Source of the DNA: Plutella xylostella
Lineage: Eukaryota; Arthropoda; Insecta; Lepidoptera; Plutellidae
Direction of reading: 5' to 3'
Assembly (NCBI RefSeq): GCF_932276165.1
Contig: NC_064009.1
Span: forward strand, 9,548,001-9,612,000
Length of the DNA stretch: 64,000 nucleotides
The first letter of the stretch is position 1. Each line of letters begins with the position of its first letter. The notes under the pieces were generated by a model that was not told the origin of the DNA, did no database searches, and was given only the letters and a program-made list of their open reading frames with translations. Made by a program: the position numbers and the translations under genes. This document shows, one piece after another, positions 1 to 11,890 of the stretch.

Positions 1-2790
1 ATATGAAGAATATTAATCTGGAAGTAGGTAAAATACAGAATTACTTTACTTAAAAACATCACTGTTTTTGTAAAGAACTAAATTTTATCCATTTCACTTT
101 TAAGTGACTTTGTAATTGTCTCTACCTGATGCAAAATCATAAAGCAATAATAATAAAACTCCATTCATTCCTAATTGATAGCAGTAAATATTTACAAATT
201 ATAAATGGCAGAGCTACCAAAAATGCTTATCCTATACTTAATGAGTAGGTTGAACTTCCACTGTTTATAATTCTTACCGTATGAGCTACTAACACCACAT
301 ATGGTGGATGAATCAGAAAGCTAACATAGACTGATGCACAATAACTAAATATCAAGCAATATTCTCTTCTCAGATATGAATACACAAGGTATACTTTTGT
401 AGTATGAAGGAGTTACAAGAATAACCCACATCTGTCTTCATAGAGTAAACATTATACATCTTTGGCTAAATGAGTAGTACTTTTAATAAATAAACCATTG
501 TCGTTTTTGTTTTATGATTAATAGGTTTGGGAATGGTTATGATGATGATCTATTTTAAATGTACTAAATCAAATTCATAATAAAATTACTGTTTTACTTA
601 TGTCTGAAGCAACTGATTGTGAGAATTAGAGATGTTTTACTATTAGTCAAAACTATCGACCGAGTAATTTCTACTTATAGTTTAATTTTAAGTGTTTAAT
701 ACACATAATAATTTATTTTAGTTAGGTATTGCCTATAGATTGTCTATTTCTAACTATTTATCTGAATAAAAATGTTAATTTACATAGGGAATTTTATTTA
801 GGTGAGTGGTCTGAGGCTTAAGCACCTATTTATTGAGGTAATTTCAATATAATATTATCAAAACTTGTGTAGCTACTTAAAAAACCTGGACGAATGATAG
901 ATATTGAATTATCAATGATAAATTGCATTCGATTACTGTATGTTGTAGAGTATTTGACAAAATACTAAGTATTTACACTCGTTCTACCGTCATAAAACTG
1001 ATAATTTCGCAAGAAACATAAATTCTTCAGTCATCTGGTGAAAATTCATTGATAACCTCTGTTCCAAATTGCTATAACAGGACAAATACTGCAATAGCGC
1101 ATGGGAATTAATGTTTTGTTTGTAGATTTGTGTATCCTCTGTTAGAAAATAGCATAAAGCTGGCCAGAAACGCTTAATTTAAATATTTTAGCACATTTTA
1201 AAGCTATAGAACGAAGCTCCAATACCTACCCTTAAAAGTACAGGGCACATTTATAACAGTTCACAAGCCCGGCCACGGCGGACATTATCACAAATAATTT
1301 TCACAGTTCACAAGATCCACTAGCACATCACGAATTGTTTTTCATTAATTCCACACCCGCGCAATTGTTAAAAATCAGATGCTTATTGACATAAACACAA
1401 ACTCTACGTCCGCCATATGCAGGTGCGTTCCGAACATGTCTACCGAAATGACGTTTTCTTACGTTCGTACCTGAATGTCAAAACGTTGTTTCCCAAATAA
1501 CGATTTTAAATTAAGTTTATCAAATAAAGTCTAATGTTTAGAAATATTTTAACTTAATAACTTGTCAGTTACTACAAACTGCCAAATAAACAGTTTTTCA
1601 ATACAATTTTATCGATAAAAATATAACAAAAATGCCTGGTTATATGCTTTTGAACACAAACCGGCCTGCAACCAACTTCAAGCGATTCCAAGATGGCGAA
1701 TATCGCCCGAACTTCATGCCGCTCCAATCGCGTCGAGCTTTGATTTCGATTTACGGAAGAGTATAGGTTGCTTGAGGGAAAGGGATGGATGCAACGTAGG
1801 CTTGATAAATTCCTAAGTCAATGTCCTGTGTTTAGATACTGCCTGAAATGATCATTTTATTAGGCTGGACGATATAATGTATAACTATTGAGATTTTTGC
1901 CATAATATTCATAGGATTTCAAACGACGGTAAAAGTTAAACATACGTTACTTTGGTACTTAACTAAACTTCAAATCACCAGCTACGGTGCAAAATGGGCA
2001 CCGGGGCACTGGGCAGTGACCAAAAAAAATATACTTAATTAATAATTATCTACTTACGTACCTACCTACTTACCTACAGACGAATTGAGAACCTCCTCCT
2101 TATTTCGAAGTCGCTTAAAAAGACGGTTAGTACCGATTGTCGGTCGTGTGCTGACACCCTAAATAGTTGGGTAAGTACACCCTAGCAGTAGCATCATTTC
2201 CCTCGGGACACGTAAGAGCGCGGGTAGTATAGTAAATAGTTCATTCAGCTAACCACGGCGTCATTGGCGAAGGCTGACTTCCTGCTAACTGTCAGTCGGG
2301 TTTGTTAATTAACTTCAACTCAATAACTTTGTAGTTGTATATTGCTTTAGCTAACTAGGTTATGTAGGTAGGTTTAATTACGTGCATTGGTAATTTTGTT
2401 TAGAAAACACATCAAATATGAAATAAACCTTATAGGTAACGGTTGTTCCTAATGGATGTCATGTCATGTATGGAATCCAAAATTCGTTAGTTCTCTTTAT
2501 AAAATACCCTTTTTTAAAATGTACTGTCGGAGAAACCACCTCAATAAAAAAACATTCTCGTGTGACTTTGTAGTGGGTTCTAAGATTTTGGATTTTTAGG
2601 TAGAGCACTGGCCGATTGAAATACGTAAGACTTCTTAGTTTTTTTATTATTTAATGCATATTTTGTTCCGTAACCGCCTCTAACATTAATTACCACCTAC
2701 AAATAAAGACTCATGGTGTTAATGTACCTAAATCATAGTGTGAACCCCACTGTACCTAAGTGACAGCAAGATAAGATAGTGGTACTTGAA
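1..2790. other. AT-rich intergenic DNA, no gene seen
   Basis: No open reading frame with coding character or recognisable domain is visible here. A slightly GC-richer patch lies around 1260-1480. A fragment near 2080-2125 is a reverse-orientation remnant of the lepidopteran repeat that starts ACCGACTTC and recurs at 46.05 kb. A short foldback, GGTCTTC..GACTGATAA / TTATCAGTC..GAAGACC, closes the stretch at 2794-2837. I see nothing else I can support. Confidence 0.5.
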
Positions 2791-2945
2791 CAGGGTCTTC
2801 CACTAGACTGATAACTCGCTTATCAGTCGAGAAGACCGTTACTTGTAATAAGAGATCACTACAAGGAGCATACGCTTATCAGTAGACAGGTAGAGTTTGT
2901 TATTCATGATCATCACGCACGACCCGTCACGTCCCCACTGCTGGG

Positions 2946-3105
2946 GGTACAGCTACCGAACCACCACTGACACATTACCAATTAACAATCCTTCAGCAGC
3001 GTCGCTCGCCTATCAAACATCTGTCAGATCCATACAAGATACGCCAGATTTGACAAGCGAGCGACACTGCTTATGCATTTTTAATTGCTAATGTTCGGTG
3101 GTGGT
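2946..3105. repeat. Interspersed repeat with CACCACTGACACATTA core
   Basis: This repeat recurs at about 10375-10485, 26190-26250 and 40610-40715, with a related reversed stretch at 43145-43260. Shared landmarks are GCTACCG, CACCACCGACACATTA, CAATTAACAATCC, AAGCAGCGTCG and CTGTCAGATCC. The copy here interrupts the 5S-type SINE. Its class is unknown to me. An open reading frame of 64 codons across it is not conserved between copies and is not treated as a gene. Confidence 0.5.
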
Positions 3106-3136
3106 AAGCCTACTGGTCTCCTTCCAATTCCAAGGA

Positions 3137-3275
3137 TACCAGAAGGGCTAGTACGGGGTGCATTTAAGACGTGACAAGAGTTTTGCATCGCGCTCACTCA
3201 CATCGCGCAGCCTCAAGAGCGAACGCGACGGAGAAGTCTTGTCACGTCTTAATAGCTCCCCAGTGGTGGACTGAC
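3137..3275. repeat. Foldback repeat with GACGTGACAA ends, copy 1
   Basis: Inverted arms TTAAGACGTGACAAG and CTTGTCACGTCTTAA surround a CpG-rich centre (CGCGCTCACTCACATCGCGC). Two further copies of the same family occur at 35755-35893 and 36235-36395. The structure is that of a small non-autonomous DNA element (MITE). Confidence 0.6.
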
Positions 3276-3440
3276 AGGACCACTTGGAGTTAACGGGTTA
3301 ACGGGTCTAGTGCGGATTGGTGCCAACAGAAGCATGCTTGTGCTGATAGAGTTGTTGTCGGGTATCTAAGTGAGCAACCCCACTATCAGATGTTTTAAAG
3401 TTGCCCGGAGGCCGCTGACTAGGCTTTACTATCAGGTTAT

Positions 3441-4406
3441 AATCATCCACTGAAGGAAATAGGCTTTCTCTTCCAACTGCTACCGGCTAAGTAGTAATCC
3501 ATTTCAAAATATTTAATACTTACCTAATAGTCAGGACCTAAGTGGTTTTGCTCAGTGATAAGACTGACAAGCCTTTTATTCAGCTTGAGTTGTGATCATT
3601 ATAAAATCATCATCTGCCTCTATAAGCTTCGGAGATCATACAATGTTGCCCAAAACAGAACAGAGGACACAAAGCGAATGGTTCGCTACTGTGCCTACAA
3701 TCTACAACCAACAGTGGCCCTACTCCTACCCCTATAGTTGCCGTCTTAGTGCCGTCCCGGGGGCCGCGACACTTCCTAGTAATTGCATTTGGAGCCCCGA
3801 GCGATGGCAATATTGTCAACACGCCTCGCCAGCCTATGGGACTGATGTCACTGATGCCCTATTGTCTCAGTCGAATATACGGCATCGCTTGTACATAACT
3901 GATGTGTTCCTAGTACAAAGGAAATCTTGCGGAAATTATCATGAAACTTTTGGTAGATTAAATGAAAATGAAAATGAAAATGAAAAATATCTTTATTGTT
4001 ACAAAGTTTACACACATTGTGTCCTGGCTCCCAAACTAGGATACCCTGTACTATGGGTAGCCAGGTTTTACACTCGGAAAGTACTTTCAAACATTTAGGT
4101 ACTTAAATTTATATACATTATTACTGGCATTGTTACAATTTAAGGTTATGTACATATGATAGATAAGTAAGCGCAGACAATAGTTACAATTATATACTGT
4201 AGGTATTCATTCTCATTCGGCACAAAAGGTAAACAATCTCTGTGCGTCTTCTTAATCAAAAAACTACAAATAAACTACAGCCAAAACAGATGGTTTAATT
4301 ACGAAATCAATAAAAAAAATCTTGCAAGTATTTCATTTCTCATTATGTTTTATTTTATACTTAACTTAGTTTTTAAATTAGTTCAAAGAAAAAGAAACTA
4401 ACATAC
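3441..4406. other. Intergenic DNA with a LINE 3'-end fragment
   Basis: An open frame at 3592-4098 (168 codons) has no recognisable domain and runs into repeat sequence, so I do not call it a gene. From about 3958 to 4095 the sequence looks like the 3' untranslated end of a non-LTR retrotransposon in - orientation: an (ATGAAA)n run, then AATATCTTTATTG (AATAAAGATATT on the other strand), then CCTGTACTATGGGTAGCCAG. The rest is unassigned. Confidence 0.4.
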
Positions 4407-4409
4407 TTA

Positions 4410-4556
4410 CCCCCTTATTCATAGAAAAGTTACAATACGTTTTAACCAATAAACTGTTTTGTCCCTCTCTGTCAAAGAACAAATTGTTCTTTGTCGGAGA
4501 GGGACAAAACAGTTTATTAGTTAAAACGTATTGTAACTTTTCTATGAATAAGGGGG
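4410..4556. mobile_element. Foldback MITE with TTA duplication
   Basis: Almost the whole 147 bp folds back on itself: the left arm begins CCCCCTTATTCATAGAAAAG and the right arm ends CTTTTCTATGAATAAGGGGG, with only a few mismatches over about 70 bp per arm. It is flanked on both sides by TTA (4407-4409 and 4557-4559), the TWA target-site duplication typical of PIF/Harbinger (Tourist-like) elements. A decayed half copy is seen near 45846-45917. It carries no coding capacity. Confidence 0.85.
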
Positions 4557-4813
4557 TTAAAGTGTAACTAAATAAGTAACATAATAAAAGAGTACATATG
4601 GTATAACCATTTCGTACAAAATACTTAGGTACACATAAATTAGGTACAAATAAAAACCAATTTGAATTAGATTAAGAACATTGAAAATATTAATAGGGAG
4701 AAATTTAAGTTTAAGAAATTTTGTGTGTGCTGAGGGTAGGTATAGTGTTTCGACTTAATGTTGTAAAATGTATATATGCGTTATCTATAAGTATTAGGGT
4801 CGATTATTGGATG

Positions 4814-4875
4814 ATATCTACTTCACGAACTTGACTTACCACAATATTAGGTAAGCCAAGTTCGTGAAGTATATT
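4814..4875. other. Short stem-loop, pre-miRNA-like in size
   Basis: The arms ACTTCACGAACTTGACTTACC and GGTAAGCCAAGTTCGTGAAGT pair over about 22-25 bp with one mismatch and an outer bulge; the loop is about 9 nt (ACAATATTA). The size and near-perfect stem resemble a pre-miRNA hairpin, but a decayed MITE would look the same. I do not recognise a known miRNA seed. No claim of expression is made. Confidence 0.4.
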
Positions 4876-5292
4876 TGTTAAACGGTCCGTATGGTGATTG
4901 TAACTGTGTGCGTGATCCTCTTTGTTGAGTACGAATAAGATACAGTATATGTTGCAATAGAAGATAAAAAGTATTTAGTTTTTATTTTATTTATTAATAT
5001 TTAATTTTTTTATTCGTGAGTTGGTTAAATTATTTTAATTTATTTTTTTAGTTTTATTTTTATTATGTGCGGATTATTGTATTAGAATGTCAGTGTCCTC
5101 ATACGATTTATTAACGAGCCAGGCAAACAAAATTATTTTACATTTGGAAGTGGTGAGATTTAACAAGTGTAGGTTTTTATTAGCCTTAGAGTATAAAGTA
5201 GGGCTTATGGCAAAGTAGAACCGATTTCCGAACTGCGTTGCCGGTATAGGTTTACACCAGTGATCGTATCTGCTTATTCTACCCGTTTTTAT

Positions 5293-5849
5293 TAGGGTTC
5301 CGTAGCCAAAATGGCAAAAACGGAACCCTTATAGTTTCGTCATGTCCGTCTGTCCGTCTGTCCGTCTGTCCGTCTGTCACAGCCGATTTACTCGGAAACT
5401 ATAAGTACTACAGTGATGAAATTTGATGGGAATATGTGTTGTATGAACCGCTACAAAAATATGACACTAAATAGTAAAAAAAAGAATTGGGGGTGGGGCC
5501 CCCCATACATGTAACTGAGGGATGAATTTTTTTTTTTCGATGTACATACCCGTGTGGGGTATCAATGGAAAGGTCTTTTAAAATGATATAAAGTTTTCTA
5601 AAAAACATTTTTCTTAAAGTGAACGGTTTTTGAGATATCAGCTCTCAAAGTCGTAAAAAGTATGTCCCCCCCCCTCTATTTTTATAACTACGGGGTATAA
5701 AATTCTAAAAAAAATAGAGGTGATGCATGCTAATTAACTCTTTCAACGATTTTTGGTTTGATCAAAGTATCTCTTATAGTTTTTGAGATAGGTTGATTTA
5801 ACTACGGAACCCTTTGTGCGCGAGCCCGACTCGCACTTGGCCGGTTTTT
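5293..5849 (+). repeat. Abundant ~560-bp repeat, copy 1
   Basis: First of three full-length copies (others at 11891-12454 and 40764-41353, both opposite in orientation). One end reads TAGGGTTCCGTAGCC followed by a hairpin (GGGTTCCG..CGGAACCC) and a CCGTCTGT microsatellite; the other end reads CGAGTCCGACTCGCACTTGGCC-like sequence ending CCGGTTTTT. A 66-codon frame is shared by the three copies but lies in the same DNA on the repeat, with an A-run and no recognisable domain, so it is more likely a shadow of repeat conservation than a gene. A truncated fragment of the same family lies at 8090-8165. I do not know its formal class. Confidence 0.75.
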
Positions 5850-6255
5850 CTCGTATCTAATGATGTTTTGTGGAACCGAAGAATAGTTTTAAATACAAAT
5901 AGTTGTCTAACAGTAAGGACTTTAGTTTCTTGGTACAATTTAGCGGTCGGGTAACGGTAAGGTTTAGAATAGAGTACTTTAAGAGCTGCGCGTTAATGTG
6001 CGCGTTAATTAATGTATGCTATATGCTATCTTCAGAAGAAAACTTAAACTTTTTTAGTTTTCCTAAATTGTAAAAGGGTGAATTTCCCGCAGCCAAAAAT
6101 TGCGTGGCATCAATGAAATCGGTACTAAAAAACCAAGTTATAATTTTCTAATATTTTTTTCCGGTTTAGTGAAATAGTTATCTATGTGTAGCACTAAATA
6201 TTTTATTAATAGGATTAATGGATATTTAAAAAAAAAAAATTAAACCCCCAAATCT
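5850..6255. other. AT-rich intergenic DNA
   Basis: Low-complexity AT-rich DNA between the 560-bp repeat and the motif cluster. One inverted instance of the downstream motif may be present near 6104-6118 (GTGGCATCAATGAAA). Nothing else is supported. Confidence 0.4.
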
Positions 6256-6988
6256 TTCATTGCCGTGTCTGTCCCCACGTCACCACGTTGTGTATTAATC
6301 TTCATTGATGAAAAAATATTGAGTATTGATAGTTAAACTTAGTTTCATTTGATACATTAATAGTTAAAGTATTGTCACGGAATACATTTTTTGAAATATA
6401 TAAAGAATATAACGAACGGTAAGTGAAAATTCATGTGTCCCAGAACTTCTGTTCATCGCCGTGTCCTAAACATGATCAAGGATATTGTTTTACCTATGAA
6501 CTTGGGTGCCCCCCTCAGTGCGCTAATCGTTTCTTACAAGTGTCGCCTAACTGCTCGACGTGGAAGGAGGTAAATCGGTGCCCGCCTTTTTGCGCTATAG
6601 TGAAAATCAGTAAAAATTTTGGGGACTCGACATTTTTTCTTTCATTGCCATGGATAGATATAACTTCTTTAAAATTAAGTTTGTCTTCTAGAGTAAGCAT
6701 TCAAAAGAAAGCTTTTTGAAAATATTTACCTTATAAAGTGTTTATTTCTTCGAATAGTCAATACTTTTTTAGTTATTTATATTTAATGCCTTGGTTTTCA
6801 TCGCCATGCTTTCATTTCCTTAGCTTCTGTGGCCAATATTTGCTATGGCAATGAAAAAAAAGCCACGGCAATGAAAAAAAAATCATTGCCATGTCTTGTA
6901 AAATAATTTGTATTCATTGCCGTGGTTAGGTTATTCATTTCCGTGGCCAGGTTATTCATTTCCGTGACTTATGTTTTCATTGCCGTGG
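6256..6988. repeat. Cluster of TTCATTGCCGTGG motifs on both strands
   Basis: At least ten near-identical 12-13-mers occur in 730 bp: + strand instances at about 6256, 6452, 6641, 6797, 6883, 6913, 6934, 6955 and 6976 and inverted ones at about 6843 and 6863. Variation is confined to A/G and T/C changes (TTCATTGCCATGG, TTCATTTCCGTGG, TTCATCGCCGTG). Several are preceded by GTTA. Clustered short motifs in both orientations are typical of subterminal transposase-binding arrays of some DNA transposons. A 98-codon frame at 6423-6719 overlaps the cluster and has no recognisable domain; I do not call it a gene. Confidence 0.6.
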
Positions 6989-9900
6989 TATGTATGATTA
7001 GGCAAAGTAACATATCTTTACCATCTTTTACCTGTAATACCTACAGGACTAGTCAAATTACCTCTTTTTGCAGTGCGTTAAAACGGGTGCGTATTTAACT
7101 CCTACTAGAGGCTCCGTTTGTAAGATTGGAGCATTTTAAACATGTTCACAACGCAGCCGCGAAAATAACGTAGTTTTTAACGTAACTACCGCTATCGCTA
7201 ATAAATGACCGCTTCATTCACTCACATTTCAAAAGGATTGCGATAGTGATAAAACACAAGATGCTACAGCTTAGTAGCATCTACTGTTACATGACATAAA
7301 TACCACCACACCTACTGTTTACATGACATAAATAGGAGATCAACGGTCCAGCCTGTTATGAACAAGGCAAGGGAATGGTTTTGTACACTACGTTGTGGAG
7401 GTATATTAACTCCTGATATGCCTAAAGACATAGCCTATCGAGAAAAAAATAAAAGAAAGTAGGGCTGAAAAGCTGTACAGGACTTAAGGTTAATTATTAT
7501 GCTTTTAACCAATGGAGTGGTGAGGGCCAAATTCTATATGGTGATTTGTATTACTTAAGAAAATATTATATAGATTCAACCCTATACTTTGACAAAACTT
7601 GTCCAGAGAATTAGAATGAGTCACCCCCTTTCAGCTTGTAAAACCATTTCCGTAACACCCTGTATTCGTAGGCACACCTCACCTGAAAAACCCAATACAA
7701 ACTATGTTAAATGCACAGTATATAATATGAGATATGATACATACTGACCTAAAAGATTTATTACATTATTTTCCCGTTGTCGGAAGTAACTAAATGATAC
7801 GTGACTTACAAACATGATTCATTCCTATGGGAATGCTGAGGAGAATTTAATATCCTTCCCAGAGAGAGCTCTGTAACGATTGATGCATTTTAATTGAGTA
7901 CTATCTACTACAAAGAAAGTAAATAATAACTCAATACTATACTTAATCTATGTAAAAAAAAATTAAGTAAATAATTAAGCTATTGAATTTAAATATAGGT
8001 ACCGCGAAAAAAATTGAAACGCGATAAACGACCAAAGACATCCCCATAAATTTACTGCAATGTAAGGGAGAACTGGCCAAGGCTTTTTAGGGTTCCGTAG
8101 CCAATTTGCAAAAACAGAGCAAACTTGTCTGTCTGTTTGTCTCTGTCCGGCCGAGTTATACATACACTTTGTGCCTGTAAATGTAAGAACACTATACTAT
8201 TGGAACTTGTTGAGTACCTAGATCGACCGCAGCATTTTACAAATTTATGCTGCTTACTCTATTCCATAAGTACCTACCTATCATACCCTTCTGAAAATCT
8301 TTTTTTCTCCATTTGGGAAGAGCTTAGCGGACCAACCTGTCAGCTGTCATTTAAAATTTCGTTGAAAAGGTATTTGTGAAATAAGTAGGTAACTATACCT
8401 ACATTTTTATTATATTGGTTAATTAAAGGATATATTATATTGTAGCGTTGAATAAAATCAAATATTGCCAAAACTTCTAAGGCCCTTATATGGACGAGGG
8501 CTCGCAGTTATGGCAATAATCTAGTGATAAGACATTGCATTGATAAAACTTAGATTTACTAGTGAACTTTCAGTACAGGTCCAATATTATCTCGTAATTG
8601 GATTTACCGGTCATTTTTACTTACATTTAAGAGATTGCCGGAATTTGTAGAAACACATATTATACCTAGTCCTGCATGCCTACCCTTAAGTACATCTCTT
8701 TTCTTATAAAAACTAAAAGTACCTGCTTTAAGTATTCAATGTAAAACAGTTCTGAAAAAAGTGTAAAGCCTTTTCCAGCATTTCATTACTTCATTAACAA
8801 CCTTTTTGCTGAGTTAAACTGTGTTTGAGAGTGGGCAAAAAAGGTTTAATTTTTGGGAGAAAAATCTTGATTATGCAAAACAAGCTGGATTAATTAGGGT
8901 CCCTGTTACACGAAGATAGCAGGGCATGGCAGTTGAAATAAACAAAGGCCTACATTATGTCAGCAACATACTACCGTTTGGCGTAGGAACGTTCTTAAGA
9001 AAATACCTTAAATGTTTTCATGTTGGTAGGTTTTTACTCATGAAACAGTATAATGGAAACGGAGTATAGGTACTTATAGCTGCGGTCGATTACCGATTAG
9101 GTTTATTTAGTGTTTATTTATTTTCATAGTTCCAAGTCTTCTTACTTTCTTCCTCAATGATTATTATTTTTCAAACTGTCGGACAATTCACTTTTTCATT
9201 TGGAAAGGGCATCAGACTGTTCCATTTTCTTAGTTTTCTTTACCACCTCTTTCGCACTGAAACAAAAGAGAGTTCAAGGTTACACTACCGGCCTCTGGAA
9301 ATTGACTATGAAATCTTTAAATTGTGGTGAATTTACAGTGTATTTATAAAATAGAAAACACAAAAAAATGAAGAACTAAATAATTTAATGTGTAGAGTGT
9401 AGACCAATCTAAGTAAATAGTTAAATACCAACCAGTATAGGTACCTACGTATATGTATTTATAACGTACCACCACCGCCGTAACCAGCAGTTTTACAAAA
9501 CGGCTGAAACTTTTAAGCTGTAACCTTTTTACAAAGCGTCCACCGCCGCAGAACAAACTCTAATTAGCGAAGCGTGCACTTTGCGAATTAAATTATAATG
9601 AGTTGTGTCATTTGTGTACAGAGGGCCAGGTAAGTATAAAGATGTGATGATAATAATAATTGACCCTGCATAGATGAAATCTGAGTTATGTTTGGCTACG
9701 AATTAGTGGTACGTAGGGATGACTAAAGGCTATATACAATAGGCTAGTACCTATACCTTTATTATTCCTTCGTTCGTTACCTAAAACCAAGTTAATTTGT
9801 TCATTATGGTAATAGTCAAGGTATCCTCCTGTATAATTTATGAAGCAATGGTTAATAATTAAATAACACAATTTATTTATTATACTTTTTCTTCATTGTA

Positions 9901-11398
9901 GAGAAAACTACTTGATAGTCTTCGTTTGGTCCTCCCGAGTACTGCTGAGTCTCCCGATTATGAAAATTTATCAGACGTAGTGTGGTGCCATCAGCCAAAA
10001 TCCCTTTATCGCAATTTTTTATATTTTTTATGACAGATTTAAAAAAGAACATGTCGATACTTAAATAATGTTTTCAACATGTTATGATTATCTGCTTATA
10101 GCTCACAAATTCACAACTATAATAACAGCTGTTGCAAGTCCACAGCCAAACAATCAACTGAATTACCCGGCCCGTCACTGCCCCGTGCCGGTGTCGAGAG
10201 TGACCCCCGATCCGGTCGTAATCCGCGGATTTACACCGGTAGCGCTTTCAATAATCCCAGTGATACCAATTAGAGTGTACTATAAACCACTTAGCGAATT
10301 GTTTCAAGTCGATTGATTGATTGGAATCGGTGTAATTAATTGCGGTTCTCAAAGTGTAAAGTCTATGTAACAGCAGCTACCGTATCACCACCGACACATT
10401 AGCAATTAACAATCCCTAAGCAGCGTCGTCGCTCGACTGTCAAGCATCTGTCAGAACCGTACAAGTTACGTCAGATTTACCATTTACCAAGTGCTGCGGG
10501 AAACGAACAAATGTTATCTGTCATGCAATCGGTACGTTTATCGATTAAATGCTTAGATTAAATGCAATGAAATATAGTCTTTCTTTAAACCCTGAAAGTC
10601 CGTTTTTCATAACAGATAGCAATGTAAACGATCCTGAAGGAAAGACCGTCAAAATTTTGTTTGTTTGAATATCTTGTTTTACAAAAGTTTTCTCAAAGAT
10701 TTCATTATTTTGTGTGATTTGAATCGGCTGCAATATTGTATATAAAAAGTTGTATTGTATTCAACAAACCGTAACTGTAATTACTTAGGTAAGTAGGTAT
10801 CACAAAAGATTAAAGACCAGAAGAGAGAAGAAGAGATGCAAAAACGAAACTCCAACCGGAAAAAACGTACAGCGATACAGAACTTTCTCGAAAACTGCTA
10901 TATCGTTCGTTTAATTTGTATGCCTGGAGTGTCTGCACTACTTTTCTTCATGTTCATGACTGAGAACGCTTTGAACAAATCTTGTAAAGCATAATATTAT
11001 AAGTTATACCTAACTAAAGGAAAAACAAACGTTAGGAATTTTCAGAGTACATACTTTGCGTTAAAATTACAATAATATACTTAGTTATACTTACTGACTA
11101 TATTTTATGCTAAAGTTAAGTAGGTATTATACATTTACATTCTGATTTAACATAACATTTAATTAAACTTGATCGTGGTGACAAATACAAGAGCAAGTGT
11201 AGGGTTTGTAACCGTGGTGAAATTGTTAGACTGAGTCCAGTATGTAGGTACCAATTACATGTACTGGAACATAAAATATCAAACTTTATAAAGGAGGCTC
11301 CTTTTCTTCCTCCTTGATCGATCTGTACAAGTTATTCAGTAAACTTTAGGTATATAAATACGACTGATAGTGTGAACAGTACCTACCTAAAGGAACTG
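6989..11398. other. Intergenic DNA, repeats only
   Basis: No coding region is supported. Visible pieces: two direct copies of an ~18-bp unit ending ACATGACATAAATA near 7285 and 7318; a fragment of a repeat marked by ACACCCTGTAT and TCACCCCCTTTC at 7615-7672; a fragment of the 560-bp repeat at 8090-8165; a CACCACCGCCG patch near 9468-9550; a GC-richer island at 10140-10260 without a convincing frame; and another copy of the CACCACCGACACATTA repeat at 10375-10485. Confidence 0.45.
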
Positions 11399-11574
11399 GG
11401 TACTCTAACTATAGAATAGAATAGAATAGAATAGCCGTTTATTAAATTTCATTACATTGACATAAATACTTAGAATTATTTACATTTTTTTAATTTTATA
11501 TTTAAATTATTACTATTTCAAATTTTATGTAAATAAGTAGATTTAATTCATTACATAATCATCTTATTTATCTA

Positions 11575-11606
<32 letters not shown>

Positions 11607-11890
11607 GTTCTGTTAAACGGCCTCCCAGCACCATAATAGTGCAGGGGTTGAGGTAGTGTTCTCCAAGGTTACCAGCCTTTCTAGGAGAAATAATTATCAC
11701 ATTATCAGTTTTTTATACATGGTTACAATTTTGATTCATTCAGTATTTATTTATTTACAAATAAGTACCTATATATTTAATACTAATAATATAATTTATT
11801 CATTACATAGTTATGTTAAATTAATTGAATATTTTTTTATACTACCTAGTATATTTGTTTGTTTACATTAATTATTATTAAAATACAAAT

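Larger units (their letters stand above)
2900..3440 (-). mobile_element. Diverged 5S-type SINE, reverse orientation, with two nested repeats
   Basis: Reading the - strand, blocks match the intact SINE at 39645-40028: the distal block at about 3305-3440 (scattered matches around the CAAGC..GCTTG and GTCGGGT sections), a middle block at 3107-3135 (the GGAAGGAGACC section) and the tail at 2905-2945 (CCCAGCAGTGGGGACGTGACGGGTCGTG followed by TGATGATC, given here only as landmarks). The blocks are separated by two unrelated insertions, at about 2946-3105 and 3137-3275. The 5S-like head is not recognisable, so the copy is truncated or badly decayed. The match is by eye and the divergence is large. 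Confidence 0.55.

Noticed and set aside
3592..4098. 168-codon open frame as a gene
   Set aside because: No domain, and its second half is a LINE 3' end with an (ATGAAA)n run.
5408..5608. 66-codon frame repeated at 12147-12347 and 41030-41230 as a conserved small protein
   Set aside because: It is carried by a multi-copy repeat, spans A- and T-runs and has no domain; identity follows from recent repeat copying.
6423..6719. 98-codon cysteine-containing frame as a small secreted protein
   Set aside because: No signal peptide, no domain, and the DNA is part of the repeated TTCATTGCCGTGG cluster.
6256..6988. CRISPR-like array
   Set aside because: Motifs are only 12-13 bp, irregularly spaced, in both orientations, and the DNA is eukaryotic.
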